Under the pieces are notes generated by a model. That model saw only the letters and a program-made list of their open reading frames with translations. It made no database searches and was not told the DNA's origin. Positions 12,901 through 28,282 of a stretch of 64,000 nt of DNA are shown one piece after another. Source of the stretch: Paragordius varius (lineage: Eukaryota > Nematomorpha); the NCBI GenBank assembly GCA_964247055.1, contig OZ176054.1, positions 4,092,001 through 4,156,000 of the forward strand, written 5' to 3'. Within the stretch, counting starts at the first letter, position 1. Each line of letters starts with the position of its first letter. The position numbers were made by a program, and so were the translations under genes.

Positions 12901-15900
12901 TGGCATCCCTTAAAGAACCATCAGATGATATATAATTGCCTAGATATGCAAAATGTTACAATATATAGGTCTCATTAAAATTAAATGAACGATTATTAAC
13001 TATTGTCAGTGGTATCGATAAAGCACATGGTGTACAGAAACTTATTTAATTGATTCGACTTTGGAATTTATTCCAATTCTTGCATTTAGTGCAACAAAGT
13101 GACTTTAGTTTTACCTTTGTGGCGCATACTGTTAAGAAAACTTGATGGGTCTGTGATCATCGCCTGTAATTAGGATATATTTTGGTTTTGTTTGTATTGA
13201 TTTTAAGACCGTGGTATGGTAATTGATTTAACCATATTAAATATTTGTTTTTTAGTAGTAAAATCATTTCTTTGGTAATTATGAGATCATCTGCGTATAG
13301 AATTGCACCAATCCTTTTCTAATCTTTTTTGTGCAGTCTAGTATAATATAGAAGAAGAGGACTTCAAAGTGAACCCGGATGTAGCCCGGTAATAAATATT
13401 AAAATATTCTGAATTTCCAGTTTTCGTAAGAACGTAGCTGATTGAGTTATTGTGGTTTAACATCATCAATTCAATAGTATATTCGACTACAATATTTTAA
13501 CGCAGTGATTATATTATTAGTGTTTTAGATACCGAGTCGTGAGCCTTTTCTAGGTTGGCAATCAGGTGGTCTGGTTTAAGACCTTTTGTTCGGTATTTGC
13601 ATTGGATTATTTGGGGCTGAGTAATACGATTTTTATGTATTTTCGGAGTTTTAAGGGTCTGCCGATAAATTGGAAAAGGAAATTCTAAATTTTAAAATCT
13701 CTAAACATATCAGAAACATTACAATAATAACAAAAAAGACATACCCAAACAAGGGCAAAATTTACACGATTGTCACATATGCTAGCGAATGTTGGCCCTT
13801 AAATCAAACTAATTTGAAATAGAAAGAAAAATCCTCAACCACGTCTCCTCAATCACTACCACAATGATAAAACAAATAATCATAAAAGCATACATAGTCT
13901 CTTTCATATCACACCTGTTTCTTCTTTTCTCAGAGCAAATCGTCTCAGGTGCTGGGGCCATATTGAACGCTCAAATGGTTGGATTAACAAAACTTTTCAT
14001 CCGAACGGCAATATAAGACGAGCCAGACCATATAATGATTGGGAAAAAACAATCAACCATGACACAAACTTAACTCGATTGACCAAAGACGACTGCTTCG
14101 ATCGCAAGTTATTTTGCTCAAGAATTTGTGAGCAAGCTCATGCAGGAGAAACAACGACCTGATGATGATGAAATAAAACCAGAATTGTTTAAATTCATAT
14201 GGCAAAGATTTTTGTACAAAATCCAAACCATTTACTACCCATCATCTGACAGAGATCTTTGTTGGGGGCTCTTAAAGACATTTACAATACAAGAAATCGA
14301 AATTGTTTTAGGCTAAATATTAAACAACGTTTCGGGCCCGTGAACTAAGCTTTGTTATACTAAAGCCGATGCCCAATATTTCCATCCTTTAAACAAATTT
14401 ATATAACAAAATAATAGTCGAAATGTAAATATCCTTAGACAGGGGAAAAAGCATTATATTCTCATCTTTAAAATGGAGATATCATAAACTGTTTTTTATA
14501 TAGAGCCCTAACTTGAGCATTAAAAATATTTGCTTGAAAAGTGGGATAACTTAGCTCATCTCAATAAAAATATTTATAATATATATTGGAGGTTTTATAG
14601 AAATTAATACGCTACTCCTGCTTGGGGCATATCGAAAAATTCTTTTTATAAATTATGGTAAAATCATTTTTTAACACGAAATTTGGGATGCACTAGTAGA
14701 TATATAATAGTTAAACCAAAGATTAAAATCTTTTACCGCATAATAACAAGTTTTTAATTGAAATTTGACCACAAGTGCGATTTTTTAGCTGTGAATCTTG
14801 TAACTCTTTTTTGGACGCTCTGAAAAGAATGTAAAATCTTTATCGATAATATTTTGCGTTTAGAATTCCTTATAATATATTTTAACGAATAAATTTTAGT
14901 TTTTGATTTTATTCGTACCTAATGTGCGATGAAAATTCGATTTTTTGATTTTCGCTAATAGCATAAAAATTGAAATAACTTAAAATCAAGTTTAACCGTT
15001 TTTACCATGATGATATTCATTATCTTTAACCTTTTGTTTCGAATGATATACCATTTCCCAGTCTAAATAAACGTTTTCCCAGTCAATCGAAACATTTTCC
15101 CAATCAATCGAAACATTTTCCCGGTCAATCGAAACGTTTTCCCAGTCAATAGAAACATTTTCCCAGTCAATAAAAACATTTTCCCAACCAATAAAAACGT
15201 TTTCCCAGTCAATAAAAACGGTTTTATTTTTGATGATAAATATCAAAACAAGACATAAAAATAACTTTCAGCCATTATCAGCATAATATTAGGATATTAT
15301 TTTTTTATAAAAACTTAATTATTGAATGACCATTTTTTAAGTATATTCCAGTGCACAATCATTAATGACTTATTCTATTAAAGAATGATATTTTTGGAAT
15401 TTGAGATGTTTTTAAGATAATATTTTTTATTTTATTAATGGTTCGCATTAATATTTGCCGAACGCCTTAAAACAGTTTTTAAACATGCCAAGTTTTTTTT
15501 ATAACAATACTGTCGGAAAAAATATCTAAACCAAAATTTTTTCGATAAAAATGTTTTTGATTTAAAAAATTTAATAAAAATATATTTGACTAAAACAGGG
15601 GTTAACCACGCGGGCCGCATTACTCAAAAAGCACGGCGTTCCATTCGATATATTTCATAAATAATTTTTTGGTTAGACATAATAAGACTGTAAAATACAA
15701 AAATATAACATTAAGATTTTGTGGGCATTTTGCATATAGATTTCCAAATTTTTCGTGGGCCGCACAAAGATACTCGGCAGGCCGCCTTAGTCCCCCGATG
15801 AACCAAATAAAAGATATTATAAAATTATGGTAAAATTTATGTTTAAGATCCAAAATGAAGTGTTAAATGACTTTTGAGATAAAAATGGCATATTATTTTT

Positions 15901-16995
15901 ATTTTTAATATTTCATCCGAAACTATAGATTTTTTAAGTTAGCCACAAATAATGCGAACCATTAATAAAATAAAAAATATTATCTTAAAAATCCAAATTC
16001 CAAAAATATAATTCTTTAAAATAATAAGTCATTAATGATTGTGCACTGGAATATATTTTGAAAATTGTCATTCAATAATTGTGTTTTTATAAAAAATAAT
16101 ATCTTAATATTACGCTGATAATGGTTAAAACTTATTTTTATATATTGTTTTGATATTTATCATCAAAAATAAAACCGTTTTTATTGACTGGGAAAACGTT
16201 TTTATAGATTGGGAAAATGTTTTTATTGACTGGGAAAATGTTTCGATTGACTGGGAAAACGTTTCGATTGACTGGAAAAATGTATTGATTGACTGGGAAA
16301 ACGTTTCGATTGACTGGGAAAACGTTTCGATTGATTGGGAAAATGTTTCGATTGACTGGGAACACGTTTATTTAGACTGGGAAATGGTATATATGATTTA
16401 TAAACACTTATTTTTTGATCCGCAATTTTGTCGCACCAATATATTGTGTAAATGTATATCCTAGCCCTTAAAATAATGACTGCGCTGGTGGATGTAATTA
16501 TAAATATCAGTACTAACCTGGATTATTCTGTGCGTCAATATGAGACGGAAAAGGGAAAATGTACGACTAAGCGGCCATCAGAACGCCTAGAAATGTTGGC
16601 ACAAAAGAAACAAGAAATTGAAGAAAACAATAATGATGTGTGCACACAATTGACATACATTTTCCGTAGCATATTTGTCCATCGTTATAGGTTGGTAGTA
16701 AATGTTATAAAAATTATTTTTTATAGTAAATATTACTTGGATCTTTTGGTTTGAGGTAGGTTCGTAATAATTGCATTGATCGTGACCCTTATAAAAATTG
16801 TTGCAGTTCTTATACTAAATTTTATCATTATCTTTCGAATATATGGTGTATAAGTTAAGGATAGATTTTTATTTACTGTATGACCTTGTAAAAAACTTTT
16901 TGCAGCGTATATGTTTTTGGAGAACATTGACTTTTTTCAAAAATATCCAGTTAAAGTTTAATACATACGCTTATATGTGTGATATATAAAATTAT

Positions 16996-17028
<33 letters not shown>

Positions 17029-20000
17029 AATTTGTATTTGAAATTGTAACGTTCATAAGTTTGAACAAGGCAAAATGTCATTTTATCATCACGCTTTTTA
17101 TAAATACTGTTAAAGCTATTATTTATCAGTTACAAACATGTTTAATCTAAAATTAATACTGTGGGTGGTCAGAATGGATTATATATATTGGCCCGTCAAA
17201 AACCTGCCTAATATAGCTATTATTAATTTTTAAAAATTGTTACTAACGAATGATTTAATCAAATCCTGTGTAATTTATTTCATAAAATATAACTTTAAAT
17301 GTGTAGAGATATTGTGCCAGATATACGGGCACTCTGTATGTTTGAACTTGGCATATGGATGAAACGATATCCTAAATTATTTTTGGATGATAGCTATCTC
17401 AAATACATTGGTTGGACGCTTTATGATAAGGTTTAAATCATTATTTTGATAAATTTTTAATTACTATAAAAGGTTGGAGAGGTACGTCTTAAATGTTTAA
17501 TGGCCCTGCAACCATTGTATTCTTCGGAGGAGTCTGCCACTAAACTTGAACTATTTACCAATAAATTTAAGGTACTTTTATTATTATACCAAAACTTTTA
17601 TAAATTTTTATCCAAGTTTTTATTTGCAAAATGTTACATGAAAAATTTACCTCACATATACTATTATAAATTGAGACAATTTTAGATATAATGTTTGAAA
17701 AAACCCGAGAATTTAAGCATTAATTTGCAATCTAAAAAAAATGTTTTATAATATTGGTTTAAAAACTATTATATAAAAGCGACCATTTTGAATTTAGTAA
17801 ATATTGTTTGCATATATTAATAGGACCGTATAGTGGCTATGACCTTAGACAAAGATTATGATGTTGCCGTACAAGCTGTCAAACTCATAAACTACATTTT
17901 GAAATATCACAAAGATATACTAACCGATCGGGATTGTGAACATGTCTATGAACTCGTTTATTCAATACATAAACAGGTTAATTTCATATTAATTTTTATT
18001 AATTAAATGTTTATCGTTAAATCTACAAAATCTTTTTACAAAAATTAAATACTAAAGTCAATACGTAAACAGTAAAAAATTAATATTTTCTTAAAAAACA
18101 ATTTAAATCCCTGACTTCTTTCTAAATATCTAAATTGGGTTATATAAAAAATAAACTAGAAAAATATTGTCTTTATAAAATCAATTAATTTTACATTTTT
18201 TTTCCCTAAAAAACTTTAGAAATATGGCATAAGATTTGTTTTATCTTTTTATTGATCTATTTACAATAAATACTTTGATCGTTATAATAATACTCGACTT
18301 ATATTAAAGGTTTCATAGTTAATCAAAAAAAATATGATTTAATTCCAATATTTATTAATAATATTCTATACTAAATCATCAAATTCAAATTGATTTTTTT
18401 AAAATGCCATTTAATTTACATAACCTTAATTAGTTAAAATTAATTTTTATGTTTTGTTTTTGGATAATTTTAATTAGGTCGCTCAAGCTGCTGGTGAGTT
18501 TTTGAAAGAAAGATTATTTACATTGGATGAGGATGCACTTAACAAGGTTGTAAAGACTAAACGGGGTAAAAAACGATTACCCAATACTCCACTAATCAGG
18601 GATCTAGTCCAATTTTTCATTGAAAGTGAGGTAATTTTAAACAAGTTTTTACGTTAATCGTTTGCATGTAAAATTAGTATGTTTAAATTTGGAACTATGA
18701 TGAAAAACAATATTTATATTAATAAAAAAAATTTAACCCTAATTTTATTGAATTTAATTGGAGGAGATTTATGAATGTTTGCAAGATTTAAATACTTTCC
18801 TAGTCTTCTGGTTTTAATCATGTTTTATACATACCTTTTTCAATTTTTATGTTATGTATATGTATTTTTGACAGCTTCATGAACATGCGGCCTACCTAGT
18901 TGATAGTTTGATCGAAACGAACGAAATGATGAAAGATTGGGAATGTATGACTGACCTTCTCTTGGAAGAACCTGGCCGTGGCGAAGAAGGTATATCCCCT
19001 AAAAGGATAAAAAATAAATTTAAAATTTATTTGGCTTAAATATTACGAAATTTAAATAATTAAAGTTAATTTAGGGAAAACATGTGAGAGAGTATTTAAA
19101 AAACGCACTCTTATTCTTTTATTTTTACTCTAACATAATTATTATTGTTGTTAATAAGTATATATATACTTAGTTATACAAATTCTTTTGATTATATAAT
19201 ATTAAATATGATTAATAGCCTTAGATAATCTTCAAGAAACGAGTTTAATTGAAATTATGACGTGTTGTATTAAACAAGCCTCGACAGGTGATTCACCAGT
19301 AGCACGCTCTGTTACACGCAAAACCCATGTATATAATTATTACAAAAGTTGAAGTATCCAAGATTTTATCTAATAAAGGAAAGATTATTAATTTGATTCA
19401 TCGTTTTTTCCGCATAATATAATTACGATTATGAAAACTTTCTTATGTGCGATGTAAAATGTAATAATAATATAATCAAAGCGGCAAATATTATTAATAT
19501 GACATTAAATTTTGTTTTCTTATTAATCTAATTATAAAATATTCAACTACGTTTGTATTACTAATTTACATCATTACTCAACCTTAACACATATCAAAAA
19601 ATTCAAGGTTTAAAAATTATTGTTTTCCATATTTAAATTTTTACTGTATAAACTCATTTTATTTCTATTATTTTATCTTGTGTTTATTTTTAATTTGAGG
19701 TAGGCATCTACAAAGGAAAATAAACAGCTAATGGAGGAAAGATCTAAAATCACCCAACATTTTATGGTTAATTTGCCTGTTCTCATTGCAAAAGTATTAT
19801 AAAAACCATCAGACATTATATTTCATTATTAATAATAAAATTATATCCTAAATATATATTATTTTTTTAGTATATTGCAGACCCAGAAAAAATTGGCAAT
19901 CTCTTATTAATCCCTCAGTATTTTGATTTGGATCTCTACGTATTAAATAGATGTGAAAAGGTAACTTGATGTTAACCCAATATAATTAATATAACATTTA

Positions 20001-23000
20001 TTAAATCCTAAAGATATAAACTACCTATCCTTTAAACTATAATTTTAAAATTTGAAACTCAAAATTGTACAGATTTTCCTTTATCACTGTAGCCTTAGGT
20101 GAGTGTAAGCTTCACTGGTTTATATAAAATTTAAGTCATTATCCTGCAAATCAAGAAATAAAGATGACTATAAACTAGATATTTCATAAATTCTTTAGAA
20201 ACTGATTTTATTATATGTAAAAAGGGTTGGGTTTTATCGGCTATAAATGCATGCAAAAATCATTCATCACCGTAAATGTGAATGCTTATAATAATAATTA
20301 ATCAAAAACTTTCATTAAAATTGTTTTATAATGCTATCTGTGTTTGACCATGAATGACTATTTATAAGCGATTAGATCGTTAGTCATTTTTCTTCGGTTA
20401 AAAATCAATCACCAATAAAATATTTTTAGCATCTTGAAGCCCTGCTTAAATATATGGAGGACATTGTTTGCAAACATTTGAATCCCGATGTTTTAAGTAC
20501 ATGTGCAAAAACTTATGAATGTTTATGTTTAAATGATGGAACGGTCGGTCAATACTGTAAAACATCTCGATCCACATTAATTGACATACTCATAGAACGA
20601 GTCAAAACAACTTTCGAAGATTTTGCTTTGCAAGTATTTTATAATTTATTTTGATTTGATATTGATATAACTCTTTTTTATAAAGGTTTTTTTTTCAAAA
20701 TGGATATCGGAAAAAAAAATCTTATGCGTTATAAATTATATAAAGTATCAATGAAGGTAGCACACGCGAAATCATTTTAGCTATTTTATTATGTTTGAAC
20801 AGAAAAAACAACCAGATGATGATCAAAATTTTGCTCTTTTGTCGAGTTTGAAGCGATTGGCTGCCTTTATTGAATTTCATGATATGTCTAATTGTGAGGT
20901 AAATACACTCTTTCTATATAACTCAAATCTGATTAATTATTATTCTGGGTTGTTTTTAATACATTAGTAAACTTTGTGATATAACCTTACTTTATAATTA
21001 GAAGATGTTGTTACTTAAGGACTGACTTTAATTGATAATAAACAACTAATGTATATAACCACAAATCACAAAAATTATTCTAATTCATTTTAATCATTTT
21101 TAACCAAATTTAACCATACAAATTTATAACAGCATATGTGCTACAAAATAACAATTTGTTTTTCATATTTTTTAGATTTGGGATGTTTTATTATCGATCA
21201 TGAAGATGGGGTGTGATTTAACCCTTAATTATAATGTGGATCCCGATATACTGGATAAAGCGCTAAGTGCGGCGCACTTTTTCCTCATATGGTAATTTCT
21301 TTGTCAATTTTTTATAAAATATCATTTAATATATTTTTGTATTTTTTTATATATATGAAACCAATCAAACATTTATTTACATAGAGTAAAATTTTTAAGG
21401 AAATAACATTACACCAAGAGATGAATTTTCCTACATTTTTGCATTATTTAATTTTTTCTTATGTGATATTTTCTCTTTTTTCCTATTTTTCCGTTACATC
21501 TATATATATTCATATACATTTGAAGGAATCTCCATTCCATTATAGAACAAGTCACTAATCTAAACTATAACAATAATACTGCTGTTAATATTAACATTGC
21601 CAATCAAAAAGAGACTATGAGTGGAACCGAAAATATTAGTAGCGCGACTAATAACGAAAATGTTGCAATAGATGTGGTGAATTCTTCTTGTCAAACCACA
21701 ACGGTTTTGCTTGAACAAATGAATGTTTTACGGGTGCGTTTAGCTGAATACACAACATGTGCCCAAGAGTTAATGTACGTCGGGGGATTTTTGGAGGAAG
21801 ATGTAAGCATAATTTGTGTAAATTATTAAATGTAAAAATTTACAAAGAACAGAAAATGTAAAAGATTCATTAAAGAGAATGTTTGAAAAAATGTCGCCAT
21901 CTTAATTGTTTTTTCTAAATCAAATATATGTTTAAATTATGTTATGCTGAATGATCTAGTAGTTGCAACTATATGTTTTATGACGTATACCCGCTTTGCT
22001 TGCTGAGTCAATTTGGTTATGTATAACGTTAACAAAAGGTTTTATTCTATGTACATGACCCCCTCAGCCTACTTATTTATTTTATATAAAAATAGTTATA
22101 AAAATCTCTACTTTTTATGGGATGCTCCAAATTTAAATACCGCTAATTTTTCCAAAAAAATGAATGACTTATCTAAATTTATGCACATATTTTTAGGTCA
22201 TTGATTTCAAAATAATGAATATATATATGTAAATTGGTAACATATTTCACAACGAAAAACGATAGCTTTTAAAAAATACGGGGAGAAAAATATTTTTTTT
22301 GATTTTTGATTGCTTTTTGTACTCTTGTATTATTTTGTCAAGGGGAAATTATTAGTATATTGATATTATCACCCCCTCTTTTCTAATAAGGTGTATAATA
22401 TTAACTGGCTTTAGGTGCAAAAAATGGTCTTTTTTAAAAAAACAACTATAATGGTATAAAATTAAAAAAACTGCAATACCTAATACTGAGTAAAAAGTAA
22501 TAATTAATAATTCAATATTAAAATTTATTCGATTATAGTTTTTGATTATTCTTAAGCATAGATTGCGGCTGAAAAATGTTATTTTTTCATAGATTGTTAA
22601 TTGGTGATACATGCTTAAATATATTAAGCCAATAATTTTTTTGGGGGGAAACTTACATGGGAAATTTTAATTACTATCGACTATCAATTTAAATATATCT
22701 CTCTATACAATTATATTAATATCCTATTTTTGTGTACAAAATACATTAATTTATTCTCATTAATAGGCTTATTTATCAATTTGTGATTTGCTTATCTACT
22801 TCAATCGTCACATACCCTATTCCAATTCGTTGCTGAAAAACGTGGTGTTTGAGCCGGATAAAAATACCATTGTATATATATATTTATATTTCGCTATAAT
22901 TGGAATAATTTAATTACGAGAACGAATTTTTACACTAATATATTTATTTTTTTACAATGAACCTTGGAACACCATATTTTATTCATCATTGATTTTTTTT

Positions 23001-26000
23001 ATATACTACCTTACTTACAATTCCAAAATATATTGATTCTGTTGCCAATTTAAATTTTACCTAATCCCAAAAATGTGTGTTATGTTAAAATATCCAAGGT
23101 TTAAAAAATATATTTATCTTTCATTTTTTATGTTATCTTTTGTTTTTACACCATTTTATATTTATTATGGTTTTGTATTCTTAGACGCAACTTAACAATT
23201 TCGTTATGGAAAAGGTGTTTGTTAATTCCCAGCAAAACGATGAAGAAAATAATGGACAAACCAAAATTGAGCAATTGCGGAAGGGACGGAACTTTTTAGC
23301 CTCTTTTTGTAAACTTATCATTTACAATGTCATTGGTATTCACAATGCTGTCGATATCTTCAGAAATTACACAAAGGTAAAAAATGTGATGTTTTTACAT
23401 TATTTTACAGTAAAAATTAAGATTAATATGAAGGCAAAACATAAGAAGTAAGAGACTAATATTTATTTTACAAAAAAATATATTTTTTTTTAAATTTTAA
23501 TTTTTAACCTATCATTTTGGTTTCTAAATAGAAATGTAAATTGGATAGGCATTTTATAGTTTACCCAGTGGCGTACCGAGCATTTGCGGCGCCCGGGGCA
23601 TAAAACTTTTATGGCACCCCTCTCCCCTTTTTATTAAAAGCTAATAAAACAATTTAGTAAAAAAAAACAAACGTTGTAACCTAAACACCATAGATATGAC
23701 AGCACAGTCATATAAATTTTAAATCTATTAAATATATATATTTATATGATACTAAATTTATTCAATGGTAGTAATTAGATGAATAATAGAGTATATATTA
23801 TAGGGATTATTACTTAAATTGCTGAAAAATCTCATTTGAAAGTTCTTATTATTTTTGCATAATTAAAATTTAATTTTAAAAAATATTTAGGCGCCCCTAA
23901 ATAACGGCGCCCGGGGCATGATGCATCCCTTTGCTCCCCCCCCTCGGTACGCCCCTGATTTGACCCGTTATTTAAGTTATATTATAAACGATTAAAAAAA
24001 CTTGCTTTCTTTTAGTTTTATCCTTAATTTAAGAAATTATTTTTTTAAGATTCAAATCGCATGAAGATTAAATATGACTTGATATTTATCAATTTTTTTG
24101 ATTAACAAAATTTACAACCTTCATTTATTTACTAGTTTTACATTGACTACGGAGATATCATAAAGCTGACTTTGGCAAAGGCTCGTGAGATCAATAAAGT
24201 ATAAACCCTTTAAATATATATTTTGCATTTGTTTGCTTGGAATTAATAATTAAATCGTATTTTTTCCGTAATTTAGGTTACACATGAATCTTTTATTTTT
24301 GCAAATTAAATAATGTTTCCCAAATCTATCGCATTTATAAATGTGTATATATATAGGTAAGTTGTGCAAAAGTCATTATCACAGCCTTGCAATGTCAATA
24401 TAAGGACATAATTAAGGCTTGTCAAAAAGAGTTTTTGGAAAGTGGGACAACGCACAAAGATACTGCAATCAAACAACAGCAAAATAAAATTCCTTTGGAT
24501 GTTCTCATTCACTCTACGGCATGGTTAGAGGGTTTTAGCGCTCTTAAAGAGCTAGGGAGACGGTTTTGTCTTTCATTTGGTCTGGATCAAATTAAAATTC
24601 GAGAAGCTATCGCTTTAATTCATAAGTAATTTTTTGCAAGGGTGTTTTTATATTGATATTTAGATCTAATCTATTTACAAGAATTGTTTTTGGTTGTTCT
24701 AAGACAATTTTACCATTTGGTGTTCGTTTTAAAACAGTTTTAAACCAATAATTTAACGCTATTCTTTGGTGTTTTAATAGGATTGCGCTCCCATTTTTCA
24801 ATTTACTGATAATTGGCATAAAATTTCATTTTTTTTTAAATTAAAAAAATACTTTTTTATGTTAAATATAAAAATAATATTAAATTATAAATAATCTTAA
24901 TGTGCGGTTCTGTTTTTTAAAACAGTTTTTTTTCAGACCTGTTTTTTTGTATCAAAATGAATCCGATAAAATTTGCCACTGAAAACAGTTACGGTTTTAA
25001 ATAATGTTTATACACATTTAGAGATGGTATCATATTTGCTTTTGCGTCTGGAGATCAAACCTCAAACGGGCCACCAATCAATATATATTTTTTGGATATT
25101 GTTTCAGAATTTTCTAACAAACTAATGAAGCAAGACAAACGAACTGTGTTAGTTGTTTTTGAGTTTTATGTTTTCATTTTATAAATATATGTGATATGCA
25201 GTATATTGGCTTTAAGTTGGTGAATAGAAAACAAAATATATTTTTTTACTTTCAGTCAATATTGCTTAAACTGGCATATTGAAAAAATAATTTTCTCACA
25301 ATCTATATTTTTGTGTTTACACTTTTTTTGTTTCATTATAATACTAATTTTGTATTAAAATTAGTCCATAAATATCTCTTTTACTTTTTATTGTTTTTAG
25401 CCAATAATAATATTCTTTACTGTTAATGCTACCTGGCGATATTTGTATACAAATCTAGCAATATTGTATTTTTACTCATACTATATACAGTTAAAATGGA
25501 AATGATACAAATTAAACTTAAAAACTATAAGACACGCATTTTTTAAAAAGATAACCATACTTTTTTAAACCTTGATTTATCCTACATAAACTATTTAAAT
25601 ACAAATCACATTTATACGCTATTTTCTCCTTTCAAAGGAGGTAAGTGTGTTATAGTTTTCCATTTGTTTCTGTCTTCTGCTTGTTCGATTTTGATGTTGA
25701 GAAAATCTAGGTCTTCTTGAATGGTGGATTGCCAGGTTTTATAAGGTCTGCCTTTTTTTGTTTTTATTATTGGTTGAATATGACTACAATATCATTTTAA
25801 TATAATTGAGTGTGTTATCAATTACATTCCTCTTCCATATTTTGCAACTTAAAAGATAAATTGTATATAAAGAATGAGGTATAAAAAATAATTGTAATTT
25901 TTACGTTTTGTGTCTGTATAATTTGGAATTGTTATATTCTGATTTTTTTCAAAGTCTCAATTTTTTGGATCGCCATTTACCGGCTGGTGGTTTGACGTCT

Positions 26001-28242
26001 TGTAAAGAGGACTGGCAACCCCTTCATAATTATCGGAATGGCCTTTCTCAACATCTCGATAACACGTCCATTGTATTAAGCAATATCTCCCAAGCATTGG
26101 AAGATGCTACAATTAAAACCAAAGGTATAATATCTGTTTTATAGTGAAAAATTATAAAAAATAATGACAAAAGTTAAATTAAATACTATAAAAATCGTTT
26201 TCCGTATTTAATCTGTTTAAAAATATAATATATTTGAATTACTAAATTGTTGTTTTAAGTATTACAAGGAAATAAATATACACATAATAATTGTCTACCA
26301 ACAAAATTTATTTTAATTTTATATAAAAACTTTAGTCTTTTACCCATTACAAATTTTATTTACTTTTAATTTTTATTTTGACATTTAACATTGTATGCAC
26401 TAGAACCAAATGTAATGAATCCTTCACCAAAACGAGCTCATAAAATTACAGAGCAAGACAGTAATTATTTTTATTTTTTACAATATTTTAAACACTTACT
26501 ATCTAATTTGTCCATTTCAAATTTTATTATTGCATAAATATTTTTGTTTAATTTGAATTTGAAACAATTATTTCAAAAAACTTTATTAGGATTATTGATA
26601 TTCTTGTAATACAATTGAAACTTTTTAAATATGGGCCAGAAATATTAGGAAATAATGATCTTTTGTTATCATTCCTAGAGGCCCGGCTTTTTTATTAACC
26701 TATTGGCATTTATTACGGTTTATAAAGTATTGTGTTGAATCAAAATCTATTATATTTTTACTTTTAAAATTTCCCAGGAATTTATTCATACCTTAAATGT
26801 TATTTGGAAGAGTATTACTGTCAAAATTATTTCATTGCTGCGTTGAGTTAATGACGTTTGTTTCGAAATACACATTAGAAATCTTCATCGCCTTATTTGC
26901 ATTTTTTCTGAATTTAAGCAAATAAATATATCACTCTTTTTTAAATATCGCAATAGCGGATAATTAATGCACTAATATCATAGAAAAGTTAGTTATTTAA
27001 AGAAAGAATAGCATACATAAATAATTATGAGATATAAAAAACTATCTAAATAGATAACACAAATTATAAAAGTGGATAATATTGTTACAGAAAATAAACG
27101 GGTTTATTTGGCGGATAGAATAGTCAATAATTGGAAATCTGAGAAATCAATTAAAGTTTGGCAAACTTTTATCAATTTAAGCTGATTTTAAAGAGATTTA
27201 TTTTAATATACGTTTTTATTCAATTTCTAAAAAGCTGTGATAATCTGAATATTATCTATATTTAATACATATTATTACGATTTTGATAAAAGGTTATTTA
27301 ATAAAATTTAACTACAGTTTTTATTCAAATTTTAATGATAGTTTTACTGTTATAATTTGCATAAATTTTGACTTGCCAGGTAGTTATTTTTATTTTATTG
27401 AATTCGACTCTTTATAAATCTTCACATTTATTTAGAAATTTATAATATATGACACATTCCTTTATATGGTGCCTAAACATTTTTGATATAATTAATATGG
27501 CACTATGGTATCTTTCATAATGCTATTAATTATGTATTTAGATAAACTTAATAAATGAATTTTATCGATTTATGATTATAGGGCCTGCTGAATAAAAACA
27601 AGCACCTGCTGGGTAGTAGGTGCTTGATAGTATATACCATTTTTTGAAAATATATTACCTACAAATACGGCGCGTTATATATATATAATTTATATATAGA
27701 CCAATGGTTAATCTCCAATATCCAATCAAGTTCACTTCAAAATCCCCAAGAAGCATATCATAACACATCTAATCAATCATATACGGCACAACACATTGCT
27801 GCGTTTGAAAATAATCAAATTTATAATCAAAGTATGAACAATCTATTACCGTTATTATAGTGTGTTTAATAAATATAACATTTGTTCAACATCTATTTTA
27901 ATTTTTGATACAATTTATGTAAAAGATATTTTTATCTCTATGCGCATATTTACATAGTTAGAACGTCTGTAAGAATAATTCAGTTTTTAAAGTCTTTAAT
28001 AAATGCCCTAAGAGGTGTTTAATTTTTTTATTTATTTAAATATCACGAGTATTGTAAGATGTATTGTATTTAGAATAACATGTTTTTCAATGAAGAAAGG
28101 GTAAAATGGTGACTGGACTGTTATTTAAATTTTGAATATATTGATTTAAGAAAATGAACGTCAGCGCTGGAACTTTTACAATTATTTTGTTTAATATTTG
28201 ATGAGATATTTAATCCAAGTATTAGGGATCCTAATTATCATC

Positions 28243-28282
<40 letters not shown>

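Noticed and set aside
14128-14316. 62-residue plus-strand frame ending near 14316
   Set aside because: Its start lies in LINE 3'-end relic sequence and the rest shows no known domain or splice partner.
16150-16464. Repetitive open frame encoding DWENVSI heptads (also 14992-15246 on the minus strand)
   Set aside because: It is an open-by-default product of a 21-bp minisatellite in an inverted-repeat element, with no start context or conserved non-repeat domain.
22352-22612. 86-residue hydrophobic minus-strand frame in STAG intron 18
   Set aside because: Composition is that expected from random AT-rich intron sequence; no homology recognised.
24607-24819. 70-residue minus-strand frame in STAG intron 22
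   Set aside because: No recognisable domain and no splice or start context; possibly old repeat-derived sequence, but I cannot support a gene.
27661-27700. (TA)n tracts as replication origins or promoters
   Set aside because: Simple TA repeats recur across introns and spacers of this AT-rich DNA, with no accompanying signals.
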